Shown one piece after another: positions 1 through 6,234 of a stretch of DNA of 17,818 nucleotides. The notes beneath the pieces were generated by a model. It was not told the origin of the DNA. It ran no database searches and worked only from the letters and a program-made list of their open reading frames with translations. This DNA comes from Bacilli bacterium. Lineage in GTDB: Bacteria > Bacillota_I > Bacilli_A > RFN20 > CAG-288. Numbering within the stretch: the stretch's first letter is position 1; each line of letters begins with the position of its first letter. The stretch is from contig CAAGIQ010000125.1 in assembly GCA_900769965.1 (NCBI GenBank), positions 1 to 17,818 on the forward strand, written 5' to 3'. Made by a program: the position numbers and the translations under genes.

Positions 1-144
1 GCACCAATTTTCAAGCGAGTTTTATATGCAATTACGCAAAAATCTAGGGCCTCCGATTTGATTAAAAATAAAATTATTTGCCTATAAAATTTTTGTTGAA
101 TATACTATATATAAATAACTATCATAATTCTTAGGAGATAAACT
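1..144. other. Left-edge non-coding leader, no supported gene
   Basis: No gene can be supported here. Frame +1 is open from the window edge to a TAA at 85-87 (28 codons), which could be the tail of an upstream gene. Another frame is open on the opposite strand, and neither is recognisable. The 3' half is strongly A+T-rich and holds a promoter-like pair and the ribosome binding site of the gene at 145. Confidence 0.4.
78..106 (+). promoter_or_regulatory. Probable sigma-A promoter of the LRR-protein operon
   Basis: TTGCCT (78-83) and TATACT (101-106) are separated by exactly 17 bp, matching the housekeeping -35/-10 arrangement at 4/6 and 5/6 positions. Transcription would start near 113 and give a leader of about 30 nt containing the TAGGAGA ribosome binding site (132-138) before the ATG at 145. 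This is called from sequence match only, in A+T-rich DNA where chance matches are common. Confidence 0.5.
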
Positions 145-2766
145 ATGAAAATCAAAATAGTCGAAGTTTATATTGATAATGAAGGATTCTCGTTAAAGTG
201 TCTTCCTACAATCCCTTTTTTAGACATTGGGGATATTGTTGAAATTTCTCTAAATAATAACTTAGCGACTGGTACAATAACAAAGTTGGAAGAAGTAGAT
301 TTTGACGAATCTGACGAATCTATTTTTAGGCTAAAACAGATAATTAGAAAAGTTGCTTCTTCCCCTGATAAGACTCCTATAAAGACCTTAATTGATTCCG
401 AGTTTTTCGACGTTACATTCATGGGATACGACTACCATGGTAGATTTTCTTGTTCAAATCAAATGTTAGAAAAGAATAATATCAAACCAGGTGACATCAT
501 TTATTTTAAAGATTTGGCAGATGATTGTTTTATTAAAGGCCGTGCTTTAGACATTGCTCCATCACAAAGTAATTATTCTTCTTATTCAATACTTGGTGTA
601 GACCACTCGCCAGAGAATAGAGAGTTCATTAAAGATAACATTATAACAGTCAATAAAAATTCTTGTTCTTTAGATAAAATGATTGTTGGCTCCAAAAAAA
701 CCATTTGTTCATTTCTCTTTAAAAAGATATCATCGAATGCATTTGATCAGGTGGACGAAATAGAAGAGTTTATAGTAACAGGTCAATCTTTTCTTAAAGT
801 TGATCCTTTTGCCTTCTCAAATAACTCTTCTTTAAGAGTGATTAGATTTGAAGTAAACAACTTAATTTTAGTTCCATCAGCTTTTGATAATTGCCCAAGC
901 CTAGAAGAAGTACATTTAAGATACTATAATTACAACCAAAAAGAAGAACTTGAAAAAAGACACCCGAGAATTAACTTTATCTTCGATCTAGGTGATTGCA
1001 ATATTGAAGGTGGGATCGTTTACTCCGATAATTTCAAGTCAATTGTATGCTGCGTGGATAAGAACATAATCAACTTCATAACACCACCTTCAGTAAACAC
1101 AATACTTGTGCGTGCTTTTAAAGATTGCACAAAGCTTGAAGATTTTTGCGCTTCTCCATTTGTAAACAATTATCATAAGGCAATTTTTGAAAACTGTCCA
1201 AGCTTACAGCACATATTTATTTCAAATCTTGATGACAGCTTAGTGCCATTACTGTTTGGTGAAATTCCTATGGAAAACTCCACATTAATTAAACACCAAT
1301 ATGACGATCATGATATTCATCTATATATTCCAAGTAATATAAGAATTGATATAATTGATGATTTAAAAACGTCTTTAATAAACATTAATATGGATAATTT
1401 ATCACCTGATATTTGTTATTTCATTGGTGAATCACTACAAAAAATTAATAGCGACTTAGCAAAGGATTACTATGTTAAAGCGTTTAGAGGTGGAAATATC
1501 CTTTCCGTTCTAAGACTTATGCATTATTGCACTTTAAGCGAGTTTGGCGGTGGATTACCTAAAGATGTTTTTGATGAAGTATACCTTAATAATTCATTTA
1601 TACCTTTATTTAGAATGATAAGTTTTTACCATGATGGCTATAAAAAACTTAAAAAAGATTCTTTGATAAAAAATTTTTTGTCCAGTGAAAATAATTTCGA
1701 TGAATTGTTAAATAATCTATTTAAATATTCTTTCTCTGATCAAGTAATTTGCCCTAACTCGATTAACCTACTATATAAATTCTATAAAGAACACTTCGCA
1801 AATTCCGAAAAGCTATTAACTTTTGTGAAGCTTGCAAAAAGAAATTACATGTTCCACGAACAATTCGCATTTCTTAAGGAATTAAAACCTGAAATGTTGA
1901 AAACAAGGGAGGACATTCACGCTCTTTTCTTCGTCTGGGTTGATACAAAAGGTATATACAATAAAGGAGACATACTTTCAGCAATTTCAAAGTTACAAGA
2001 CGAAGAAGCTAAAAACGAACTTACGGAAGTATTCTATTTTAGATATATGAGCAGTTCCAAATCTTTAGAATTGTTCAAAAAATATGACGAACTTGCTCAA
2101 ATTACAGGCGATGATTATTATGTTTATTGCGCTGTTTATTCTTTGTATGGATACTTCACATTCTTGAATAACAATAAAGCCTTCAAGATCGAGTTTAAAA
2201 ATTTGTTGCTGTCAATGTTAGAAGAATATGATGGGAAATCTTTAGCAACGGCATATTTCTTACTCTTTTTTAGAATCAACCTTCCAAAAAAACTTAAAAA
2301 GCCTTTCTTTAGGAGTTTGGCAGAGAAATTGCTACCAATCGGTCTAATATACTCAAATGATTATGCGAATCTATTAGATTATCGACAAGAATATACTCAA
2401 GTTATTACAAAATATCCTGAGCTAATCAATTTCGACAAGAAAAACATGGTTATGGATGCTTTGTTATTATCTCAAGTTTATGTTCCTGTTTCTATATCTT
2501 CGGCTGATAATTCGTTAGATGATGTTCTTTTAATCGATAAAAAACTGTATGTTTTCTCCAGTCCTCATGAAATTTTTTCTTTCTTAATGAACAATTCAAT
2601 CGATATGACATTTGGAGTGTCTCAACTTAACATCCGAGAAACGATAAAAATACTTAGAGATAAAAACCTTAATTCATTCATATTATTCCCTGAACTTATA
2701 AGAAAGAAAATAACACTATCCGATATTGATAAATCATTTACAAAAGGAGATAAAGATGAACTTTGA
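145..2766 (+). CDS. Large protein of unknown function with BspA-type leucine-rich repeats; possible SseB-like C-terminal domain
   Basis: Function unknown. The 873-residue product has no signal peptide or membrane segment, so it is probably cytoplasmic. Residues 1-150 look beta-rich, with two 'GDI(V/I)' segments (DIGDIVEIS, KPGDIIYFK). Residues about 193-370 carry LRR_5/BspA-type repeat signatures such as SSNAF, PFAFSNNSSLRVIRF, AFDNCPSLEEVHL and IFENCPSLQHIFI. Residues about 400-760 are helical and repeat-like (for example DICYFIGESLQKINSDLAKDYYVKAF), perhaps a Sel1/TPR-type solenoid. Residues about 768-855 (ALLLSQVYVPVS, LYVFSSPHEIFSFL, NLNSFILFPE) resemble the SseB N-terminal fold; this is inference. 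The start is fixed by TAGGAGA six bases before the ATG. The gene overlaps the next one by 11 nt, so the two are translationally coupled. BspA-type LRRs are usually on secreted surface proteins, so lack of a leader is odd. Base composition is more A+T-rich than in polC, consistent with an accessory gene. Confidence 0.75.
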   Translation: MKIKIVEVYIDNEGFSLKCLPTIPFLDIGDIVEISLNNNLATGTITKLEEVDFDESDESIFRLKQIIRKVASSPDKTPIKTLIDSEFFDVTFMGYDYHGRFSCSNQMLEKNNIKPGDIIYFKDLADDCFIKGRALDIAPSQSNYSSYSILGVDHSPENREFIKDNIITVNKNSCSLDKMIVGSKKTICSFLFKKISSNAFDQVDEIEEFIVTGQSFLKVDPFAFSNNSSLRVIRFEVNNLILVPSAFDNCPSLEEVHLRYYNYNQKEELEKRHPRINFIFDLGDCNIEGGIVYSDNFKSIVCCVDKNIINFITPPSVNTILVRAFKDCTKLEDFCASPFVNNYHKAIFENCPSLQHIFISNLDDSLVPLLFGEIPMENSTLIKHQYDDHDIHLYIPSNIRIDIIDDLKTSLININMDNLSPDICYFIGESLQKINSDLAKDYYVKAFRGGNILSVLRLMHYCTLSEFGGGLPKDVFDEVYLNNSFIPLFRMISFYHDGYKKLKKDSLIKNFLSSENNFDELLNNLFKYSFSDQVICPNSINLLYKFYKEHFANSEKLLTFVKLAKRNYMFHEQFAFLKELKPEMLKTREDIHALFFVWVDTKGIYNKGDILSAISKLQDEEAKNELTEVFYFRYMSSSKSLELFKKYDELAQITGDDYYVYCAVYSLYGYFTFLNNNKAFKIEFKNLLLSMLEEYDGKSLATAYFLLFFRINLPKKLKKPFFRSLAEKLLPIGLIYSNDYANLLDYRQEYTQVITKYPELINFDKKNMVMDALLLSQVYVPVSISSADNSLDDVLLIDKKLYVFSSPHEIFSFLMNNSIDMTFGVSQLNIRETIKILRDKNLNSFILFPELIRKKITLSDIDKSFTKGDKDEL
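2743..2750 (+). promoter_or_regulatory. Ribosome binding site that decides the start of the second operon gene
   Basis: AAAGGAGA lies five bases before the ATG at 2756, inside the 3' end of the preceding gene. It favours this ATG over the in-frame TTG at 2726, which has no such motif. Confidence 0.75.
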
Positions 2767-3976
2767 TAAATGGGATTTGGAATCTGACTTCCTAGTTTTT
2801 GATTCCCCAACACTATTAACCCAAGAGCAAGCTGATAAATTCATCGTTTCAGCATACGCAGTTAATTCAAAAACAGGGTTGTATACCTGCTTTCATGACC
2901 ACCTATATAGATATGATGGTGTAAGTAATGAAGTGATAGTTGAAAACGCTCAGTTAAGATATCTAATTTGTAAAAAAGCTCTTTTTATAATAGATAGAGA
3001 TACTGCCACTTTATATCTTATAGATTCACGCGGAGTATTTTATCAAATTGATTCTGAGATATCTTTAGAAAACAAATATGCTTTTGCGGAAAACTTATTT
3101 TTCAATAACGAAACAGGTTTTTATGAAACACAAGGTAAGGAGTTCGCTATAAGAGGCAGATCAAAAAAAGAACAATTTAAATTCTTCTTAAATACCATGC
3201 CAAATCAAAGTATAGAATATAATAATAGTTGGAGATCAAACTTACTAATCAAAGAAAACACGCCTTATCTTTATTTAACAATACACAACACCAAAAAAGG
3301 CAAAATAATCAATTATATTTGCAACAATATTCTTCCATCTGAAGTTTTAACTAATATGTTTTCAAATGATAAAACTATCAATGTAAGAATCCCTATTACC
3401 AGCGAAACCATTAAAACAAAAGCCATGCAATTCCTTTTAGATAGATATCCTAATTCTTATTACATCAACGGATGTTCTCTCGAAAACTTAAATGGAATCC
3501 TCAATATCTTTTATAAGGACAAAATCAAATATCCATGGAAAAATCCAAAAGACGAAGAATCAAAAGTTGAACTTGTAAAAACTGTAAATCTAATAAAATT
3601 TCACACAAAAATAACCTCGGATAAAGACTTTTTTAAGAAAATAATCGTATTTATTAATTCATTATTCTGTAACAAAGAGGATTTCAAAAGTTTCAATTAC
3701 TTTTCAAATCTAACTCTTCCATATCCAAAAGACTTATACGATTATTCTTATCCACTAAGTTCTAATATAGATTACATAAATTCTAAGCTTGTTCCGGATA
3801 ATCCTATCACAAATAAATTTTTACATAAAAGCCAAACCGAATTAGCAATAATATATAAACAGATATATGAAAAATCAAAATCCTATTACAAGAAAGAAGT
3901 GGAATCGTTTGAAAACGAAATTCTAGATTTATATAGCAAAGCATTGAAATCAAAAGAAAAACTCTTCGATATCTAA
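2756..3976 (+). CDS. Hypothetical protein, partner of the LRR protein
   Basis: I do not recognise this 406-residue protein. It has no signal peptide, membrane helix or known catalytic motif. The first 140 residues contain short aromatic/Asp-rich strands (LYTCFHDHLYRYDG, KALFIIDRDTATLYLIDSRGVFYQID) that could form a beta-sheet or partial propeller. The C-terminal 60 residues are Lys/Glu-rich and probably helical (IYKQIYEKSKSYYKKEVESFENEILDLYSKALKSKEK). The ATG at 2756 is chosen because AAAGGAGA precedes it. A TTG ten codons upstream (2726) is possible but lacks a site. The 11-nt overlap with the preceding stop implies coupled translation and joint function with the LRR protein. No terminator follows within the 34 bases before the insertion sequence. 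Confidence 0.7.
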   Translation: MNFDKWDLESDFLVFDSPTLLTQEQADKFIVSAYAVNSKTGLYTCFHDHLYRYDGVSNEVIVENAQLRYLICKKALFIIDRDTATLYLIDSRGVFYQIDSEISLENKYAFAENLFFNNETGFYETQGKEFAIRGRSKKEQFKFFLNTMPNQSIEYNNSWRSNLLIKENTPYLYLTIHNTKKGKIINYICNNILPSEVLTNMFSNDKTINVRIPITSETIKTKAMQFLLDRYPNSYYINGCSLENLNGILNIFYKDKIKYPWKNPKDEESKVELVKTVNLIKFHTKITSDKDFFKKIIVFINSLFCNKEDFKSFNYFSNLTLPYPKDLYDYSYPLSSNIDYINSKLVPDNPITNKFLHKSQTELAIIYKQIYEKSKSYYKKEVESFENEILDLYSKALKSKEKLFDI

Positions 3977-4001
3977 AAGCAAAATTCTTCAATAACTCTC
4001 A

Positions 4002-4010
4002 CCTTCTATC
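4002..4010 (+). repeat. Target-site duplication, left copy
   Basis: CCTTCTATC directly abuts the left inverted repeat and is repeated exactly at 6158-6166 beyond the right one. Nine bases falls in the 8-10 bp duplication known for the ISAs1 family. A tenth matching base (A at 4001 and 6157) leaves a one-base ambiguity. Confidence 0.88.
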
Positions 4011-4026
4011 TAGTTATTACGCATAC
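4011..4026 (+). repeat. Left terminal inverted repeat of the insertion sequence
   Basis: TAGTTATTACGCATAC is the exact reverse complement of 6142-6157. Weaker similarity continues inward: about 6 of the next 11 bases match. Confidence 0.93.
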
Positions 4027-4124
4027 CAAGTAAAAACTAAAGAAAAAGCCGGTATTTGAGATTTATCCGACTATATTAATTGATTGTTTATCTCTTTTTA
4101 ATCGACTTATTTTTAATTGAAATT

Positions 4125-4158
4125 AGGCTAAATAGCATCGACACTATTTAGCCTTTTT
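4125..4158 (+). terminator. Inward-facing hairpin terminator at the left end of the insertion sequence
   Basis: Perfect 11-bp arms AGGCTAAATAG (4125-4135) and CTATTTAGCCT (4144-4154) enclose an 8-base loop and are followed by a run of T on the + strand. It would stop + strand transcripts coming from the unknown operon before they run antisense through the transposase. The right arm overlaps the transposase stop codon. On the - strand the following bases are only weakly U-rich, so termination of the transposase message itself is less certain. Confidence 0.75.
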
Positions 4159-5412
4159 ACCTTTTAAATTGTTGTTTATTAAGTTGTTAAACTCTTTCTT
4201 ACTTATAAGTGGTGATATCTTTCCTAATATCTCAATTGGATCTTTTTTGAACTTTATCTTTGTTACAATCGGTTCTTTTTCTTGTAGGAATGATGCTGTG
4301 ATTCTGAAGAAGGAATAGGCTATGTTATTTAATACTGCCATTACTTTAATTGCATTTTTATCGGTAAAGTTATATTCATCTTCTGTAAATATTTCATCTT
4401 TGATTTTGTGTAAATCGTTCTCTATTTTCCATCTATTATCTATAGCTTCTACTATTAGTTGCTCATCTTTTATAGATGTTATGAAATACCTCATTTGTTG
4501 ACTACTTGTCTGTTGATTTTTTCTCTTATTAGAAATCATTTTAACATAACACTTTTGCCCACTAAATTCTAATCCTATGTAGTTAGAACTTAGTTTTAAT
4601 ATTTGATATTCACAGTAGTTGTATTCGATATTTATAAGCTTTTTAGATTGCTTGAATCTCGTTTTGATTTCTTCTAAAAGACAGTTTTGATTCTCTTTTA
4701 CAGTGAATACATAATCACCCTTTTTCTCTTTGACAATTCTACATGTATCTTTTTGACAATGTAAGGCATCTCCAGTAACTATAACGTTCTTTAAATTGAA
4801 CTTATTAAGTATGTTTTGAGCTTCTTTTATCTCACTTTCTTTGTCATCTAAAGGACTAGAAAAGATACATATTTCTTTAGAAGCGTTATAAACGTTTAAC
4901 ACGTTCTTGTTTCTTAAAGGTGTATTTGAGTTTATGCTTCTTCCTGAGCCTCTAAACTCTTTTCCGTCTATTGAAATCAATTCTTTATCTCTTCCTGAAT
5001 TGTAGTTATCAAGAATAGTCTTAAGTAACTTATCTAAGTTGTTTATGATTACTTTTTTGATTTCTTTAGCATCTACAAGCATGAACATTCTTCTAAAAGT
5101 GTCATGAGAAGGTACTTTATCATCTTTTATAAGGCCCATTTTAGTAAAATCATTCTTATATACTTCAACATAATGTGAAGCGTAATGAAAAGATTTAAAC
5201 TCTCCTTTCATTATTAAAATAAGAGAAATCATTAGTAGGTTAGATAAAGAATAATCTATAAGACTCTTAGATCTATAATCTGGAATCTTATCAAAAAGGT
5301 GAATAAGAAACTTGCTGTTACATTTTAAGTCGTCAAAAGATATATTAGTTTCCTCAATCAATAGGGAAACGGAAGACTGTAATTCTTTTAGTAAAGTAAC
5401 ACCTTTATTCAT
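4144..5412 (-). CDS. ISAs1-like DDE transposase
   Basis: This enzyme would catalyse excision and insertion of the surrounding element by acting on its inverted repeats. The 422-residue product has an N-terminal DDE_Tnp_1-associated region (LFDKIPDYRSKSLIDYSLSN..) followed by an RNase H-like catalytic core. The expected acidic triad is present: Asp149 in ELISIDGKEFRGS, Asp215 in VIVTGDALHCQKDT, and Glu331 in RWKIENDLHKIKDEIFTED. The YFITSI segment before the Glu motif is also family-typical. The start is set at the ATG at 5412, six bases after a GGAG. This ATG overlaps the upstream stop as ATGAATAA, giving 8-nt overlap and coupled translation. In-frame ATG 5424 and TTG 5433 are alternatives without a better site. 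Length is near or slightly above the family norm, with no frameshift or missing catalytic residue. Confidence 0.92.
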   Translation of the reverse strand: MNKGVTLLKELQSSVSLLIEETNISFDDLKCNSKFLIHLFDKIPDYRSKSLIDYSLSNLLMISLILIMKGEFKSFHYASHYVEVYKNDFTKMGLIKDDKVPSHDTFRRMFMLVDAKEIKKVIINNLDKLLKTILDNYNSGRDKELISIDGKEFRGSGRSINSNTPLRNKNVLNVYNASKEICIFSSPLDDKESEIKEAQNILNKFNLKNVIVTGDALHCQKDTCRIVKEKKGDYVFTVKENQNCLLEEIKTRFKQSKKLINIEYNYCEYQILKLSSNYIGLEFSGQKCYVKMISNKRKNQQTSSQQMRYFITSIKDEQLIVEAIDNRWKIENDLHKIKDEIFTEDEYNFTDKNAIKVMAVLNNIAYSFFRITASFLQEKEPIVTKIKFKKDPIEILGKISPLISKKEFNNLINNNLKGKKAK

Positions 5413-6040
5413 ATTTAACTCCATATTTATCAAATATTTGTTTAGCTTTTAAAGAAGGAATAGAGTTTATTTTCTTATTTTTATCAGATACACATACATT
5501 CATATTTCTTAAGCTGAATGTCAAACATTTCCTATCTTTATCATCATAGAACACCGTTTTAAGAAGCTCTTCAATCTTGGCTTTAACTCTTAAGACTCTA
5601 CCACTGTATTGACTATTTGAATTGTAAAAGTCTAATAGAAAAGCAGCGTCTTTATAAGTTAGATAAGAGGAAGAAAGAGACTCAAAAGAAATCTCATCAA
5701 ATATGAAAAGAATAATACCTAGTTTAATGATGTTAGTAGCGAAGTCACCAGCCATGTTAAAAAGAGTTCGTTGAATAGCACGCTTATAGTTTTTGAATAA
5801 GTAATAAGACAAGCCGTATTCAAGATAATCTATAACATCATCTTTCTGAGTATAAGCCTTAATAAGACCCAGATTTTTATCAATCTTACCAATATAAGTT
5901 AAAGAAGTAACTGGATAAGGTTTATCATCAACTCTCTTATGGTCAACTTTGTAAAGGTAGAATTCGTTGTTAATTTTCTTAACATCGTAACCTTTAGTTT
6001 TGTATTTTTTAGCGTAATCAGGTAAATCAATCAACTTCAT
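5405..6040 (-). CDS. Insertion-sequence accessory protein, first gene of the element
   Basis: This 211-residue protein lies wholly inside the inverted repeats and is translationally coupled to the transposase, so it belongs to the element. Its function is unknown. Residues about 18-55 (GYDVKKINNEFYLYKV..YPVTSLTYIGKID) resemble the short beta segment ending in '(L/I)GKI' found at the N-terminus of IS1634/IS4-like transposases. It may therefore be a split-off DNA-binding or architectural module; this is inference. The middle is hydrophobic and helical (FATNIIKLGIILFIFDEISFE), and the C-terminus is basic. No recognised helix-turn-helix or catalytic motif is visible. The ATG at 6040 has no Shine-Dalgarno sequence and lies only six bases past a -10 box, so translation from a leaderless mRNA is likely. 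It is also a candidate to bind the palindrome over its own promoter. Confidence 0.8.
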   Translation of the reverse strand: MKLIDLPDYAKKYKTKGYDVKKINNEFYLYKVDHKRVDDKPYPVTSLTYIGKIDKNLGLIKAYTQKDDVIDYLEYGLSYYLFKNYKRAIQRTLFNMAGDFATNIIKLGIILFIFDEISFESLSSSYLTYKDAAFLLDFYNSNSQYSGRVLRVKAKIEELLKTVFYDDKDRKCLTFSLRNMNVCVSDKNKKINSIPSLKAKQIFDKYGVKYE

Positions 6041-6044
6041 ATAA

Positions 6045-6066
6045 GTAGTATATAATTATATACTAC
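6045..6066. promoter_or_regulatory. 22-bp perfect palindrome, operator-like
   Basis: GTAGTATATAA (6045-6055) is immediately followed by its exact reverse complement (6056-6066), with no mismatch. It covers the -10 box and most of the spacer of the element's promoter and lies upstream of the predicted start of transcription. A DNA operator for a dimeric repressor is therefore more likely than an RNA hairpin. A+T-richness raises the chance of coincidental palindromes, but 22 perfect bases at this position is notable. Confidence 0.6.
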
Positions 6067-6075
6067 AAAAGTCAA
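6047..6075 (-). promoter_or_regulatory. Promoter of the insertion-sequence genes, predicting a leaderless mRNA
   Basis: On the - strand, TTGACT (6075-6070) and TATACT (6052-6047) are separated by 17 bp, each a 5/6 match to consensus. Only six bases lie between the -10 box and the ATG at 6040, so transcription should start at or next to the start codon. That fits the absence of a ribosome binding site there. Confidence 0.75.
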
Positions 6076-6095
6076 GAGACTTGTTGAAAATAATC

Positions 6096-6128
6096 AAAAA
6101 AAAGTTCTAAGACGAATCTAAAACTTTT
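6096..6128 (-). terminator. Inward-facing hairpin terminator at the right end of the insertion sequence
   Basis: Read on the - strand, the arms 6128-6117 and 6112-6100 pair over about 12 bp, with one G-U pair and one bulged base. They close on a TTCG loop (6116-6113) and run into T residues to 6096. It lies upstream of the element's own promoter, so it cannot end the element's message. It would instead block transcription entering from the rseP side, which would otherwise drive the transposase. Confidence 0.65.
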
Positions 6129-6141
6129 AAGCCTTTATTCA

Positions 6142-6157
6142 GTATGCGTAATAACTA
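6142..6157 (-). repeat. Right terminal inverted repeat of the insertion sequence
   Basis: GTATGCGTAATAACTA is the exact reverse complement of 4011-4026 and marks the right boundary of the element. Confidence 0.93.
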
Positions 6158-6166
6158 CCTTCTATC
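6158..6166 (+). repeat. Target-site duplication, right copy
   Basis: CCTTCTATC is identical to 4002-4010. Removing the element and one copy restores a plausible continuous intergenic sequence between the unknown operon and rseP. Confidence 0.88.
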
Positions 6167-6195
6167 AAATAACTTTATTTATTTTATAAATAATA

Positions 6196-6226
6196 TATAA
6201 TTAACTAGTACCCAAAATTTAGGAGG
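6196..6226 (+). promoter_or_regulatory. -10 box and strong ribosome binding site of rseP
   Basis: TATAAT (6196-6201) is a perfect -10 match. No convincing -35 stands at the usual distance, where the sequence is T-rich (6173-6179). AGGAGG (6221-6226) lies eight bases before the ATG at 6235 and fixes that start. The insertion sequence ends 38 bases upstream of the -10, so the core survives, but any upstream element has been displaced. Confidence 0.5.
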
Positions 6227-6234
6227 TAAGAAAC

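Larger units (their letters stand above)
4011..6157 (-). mobile_element. Intact two-gene ISAs1-like insertion sequence (2147 bp)
   Basis: The element is bounded by 16-bp perfect inverted repeats (TAGTTATTACGCATAC inward from each end) and flanked by a 9-bp direct repeat, so both ends are directly visible. It contains an ISAs1-type DDE transposase and an upstream 211-aa gene, both on the - strand. It also contains a promoter with palindrome, and inward-facing terminator-like hairpins near both ends. Both reading frames are complete and the repeats and duplication are undecayed, suggesting recent insertion. Typical ISAs1 members are about 1.2-1.5 kb with one gene, so this one is enlarged by the extra gene. 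It lies between the unknown operon and rseP. Confidence 0.92.

Noticed and set aside
1..87. Frame +1 open to TAA at 85-87, and an open frame on the opposite strand, as a gene end or mobile-element remnant
   Set aside because: Only 28 codons are visible, both strands read open, and neither translation is recognisable, so no CDS can be supported without sequence to the left.
2726..2755. TTG start extending the second operon gene by ten codons
   Set aside because: No ribosome binding site precedes the TTG, while AAAGGAGA precedes the ATG at 2756.
5413..5433. TTG (5433) or ATG (5424) start of the transposase
   Set aside because: GGAG stands six bases before the ATG at 5412, and that ATG overlaps the upstream stop in the usual coupled arrangement.
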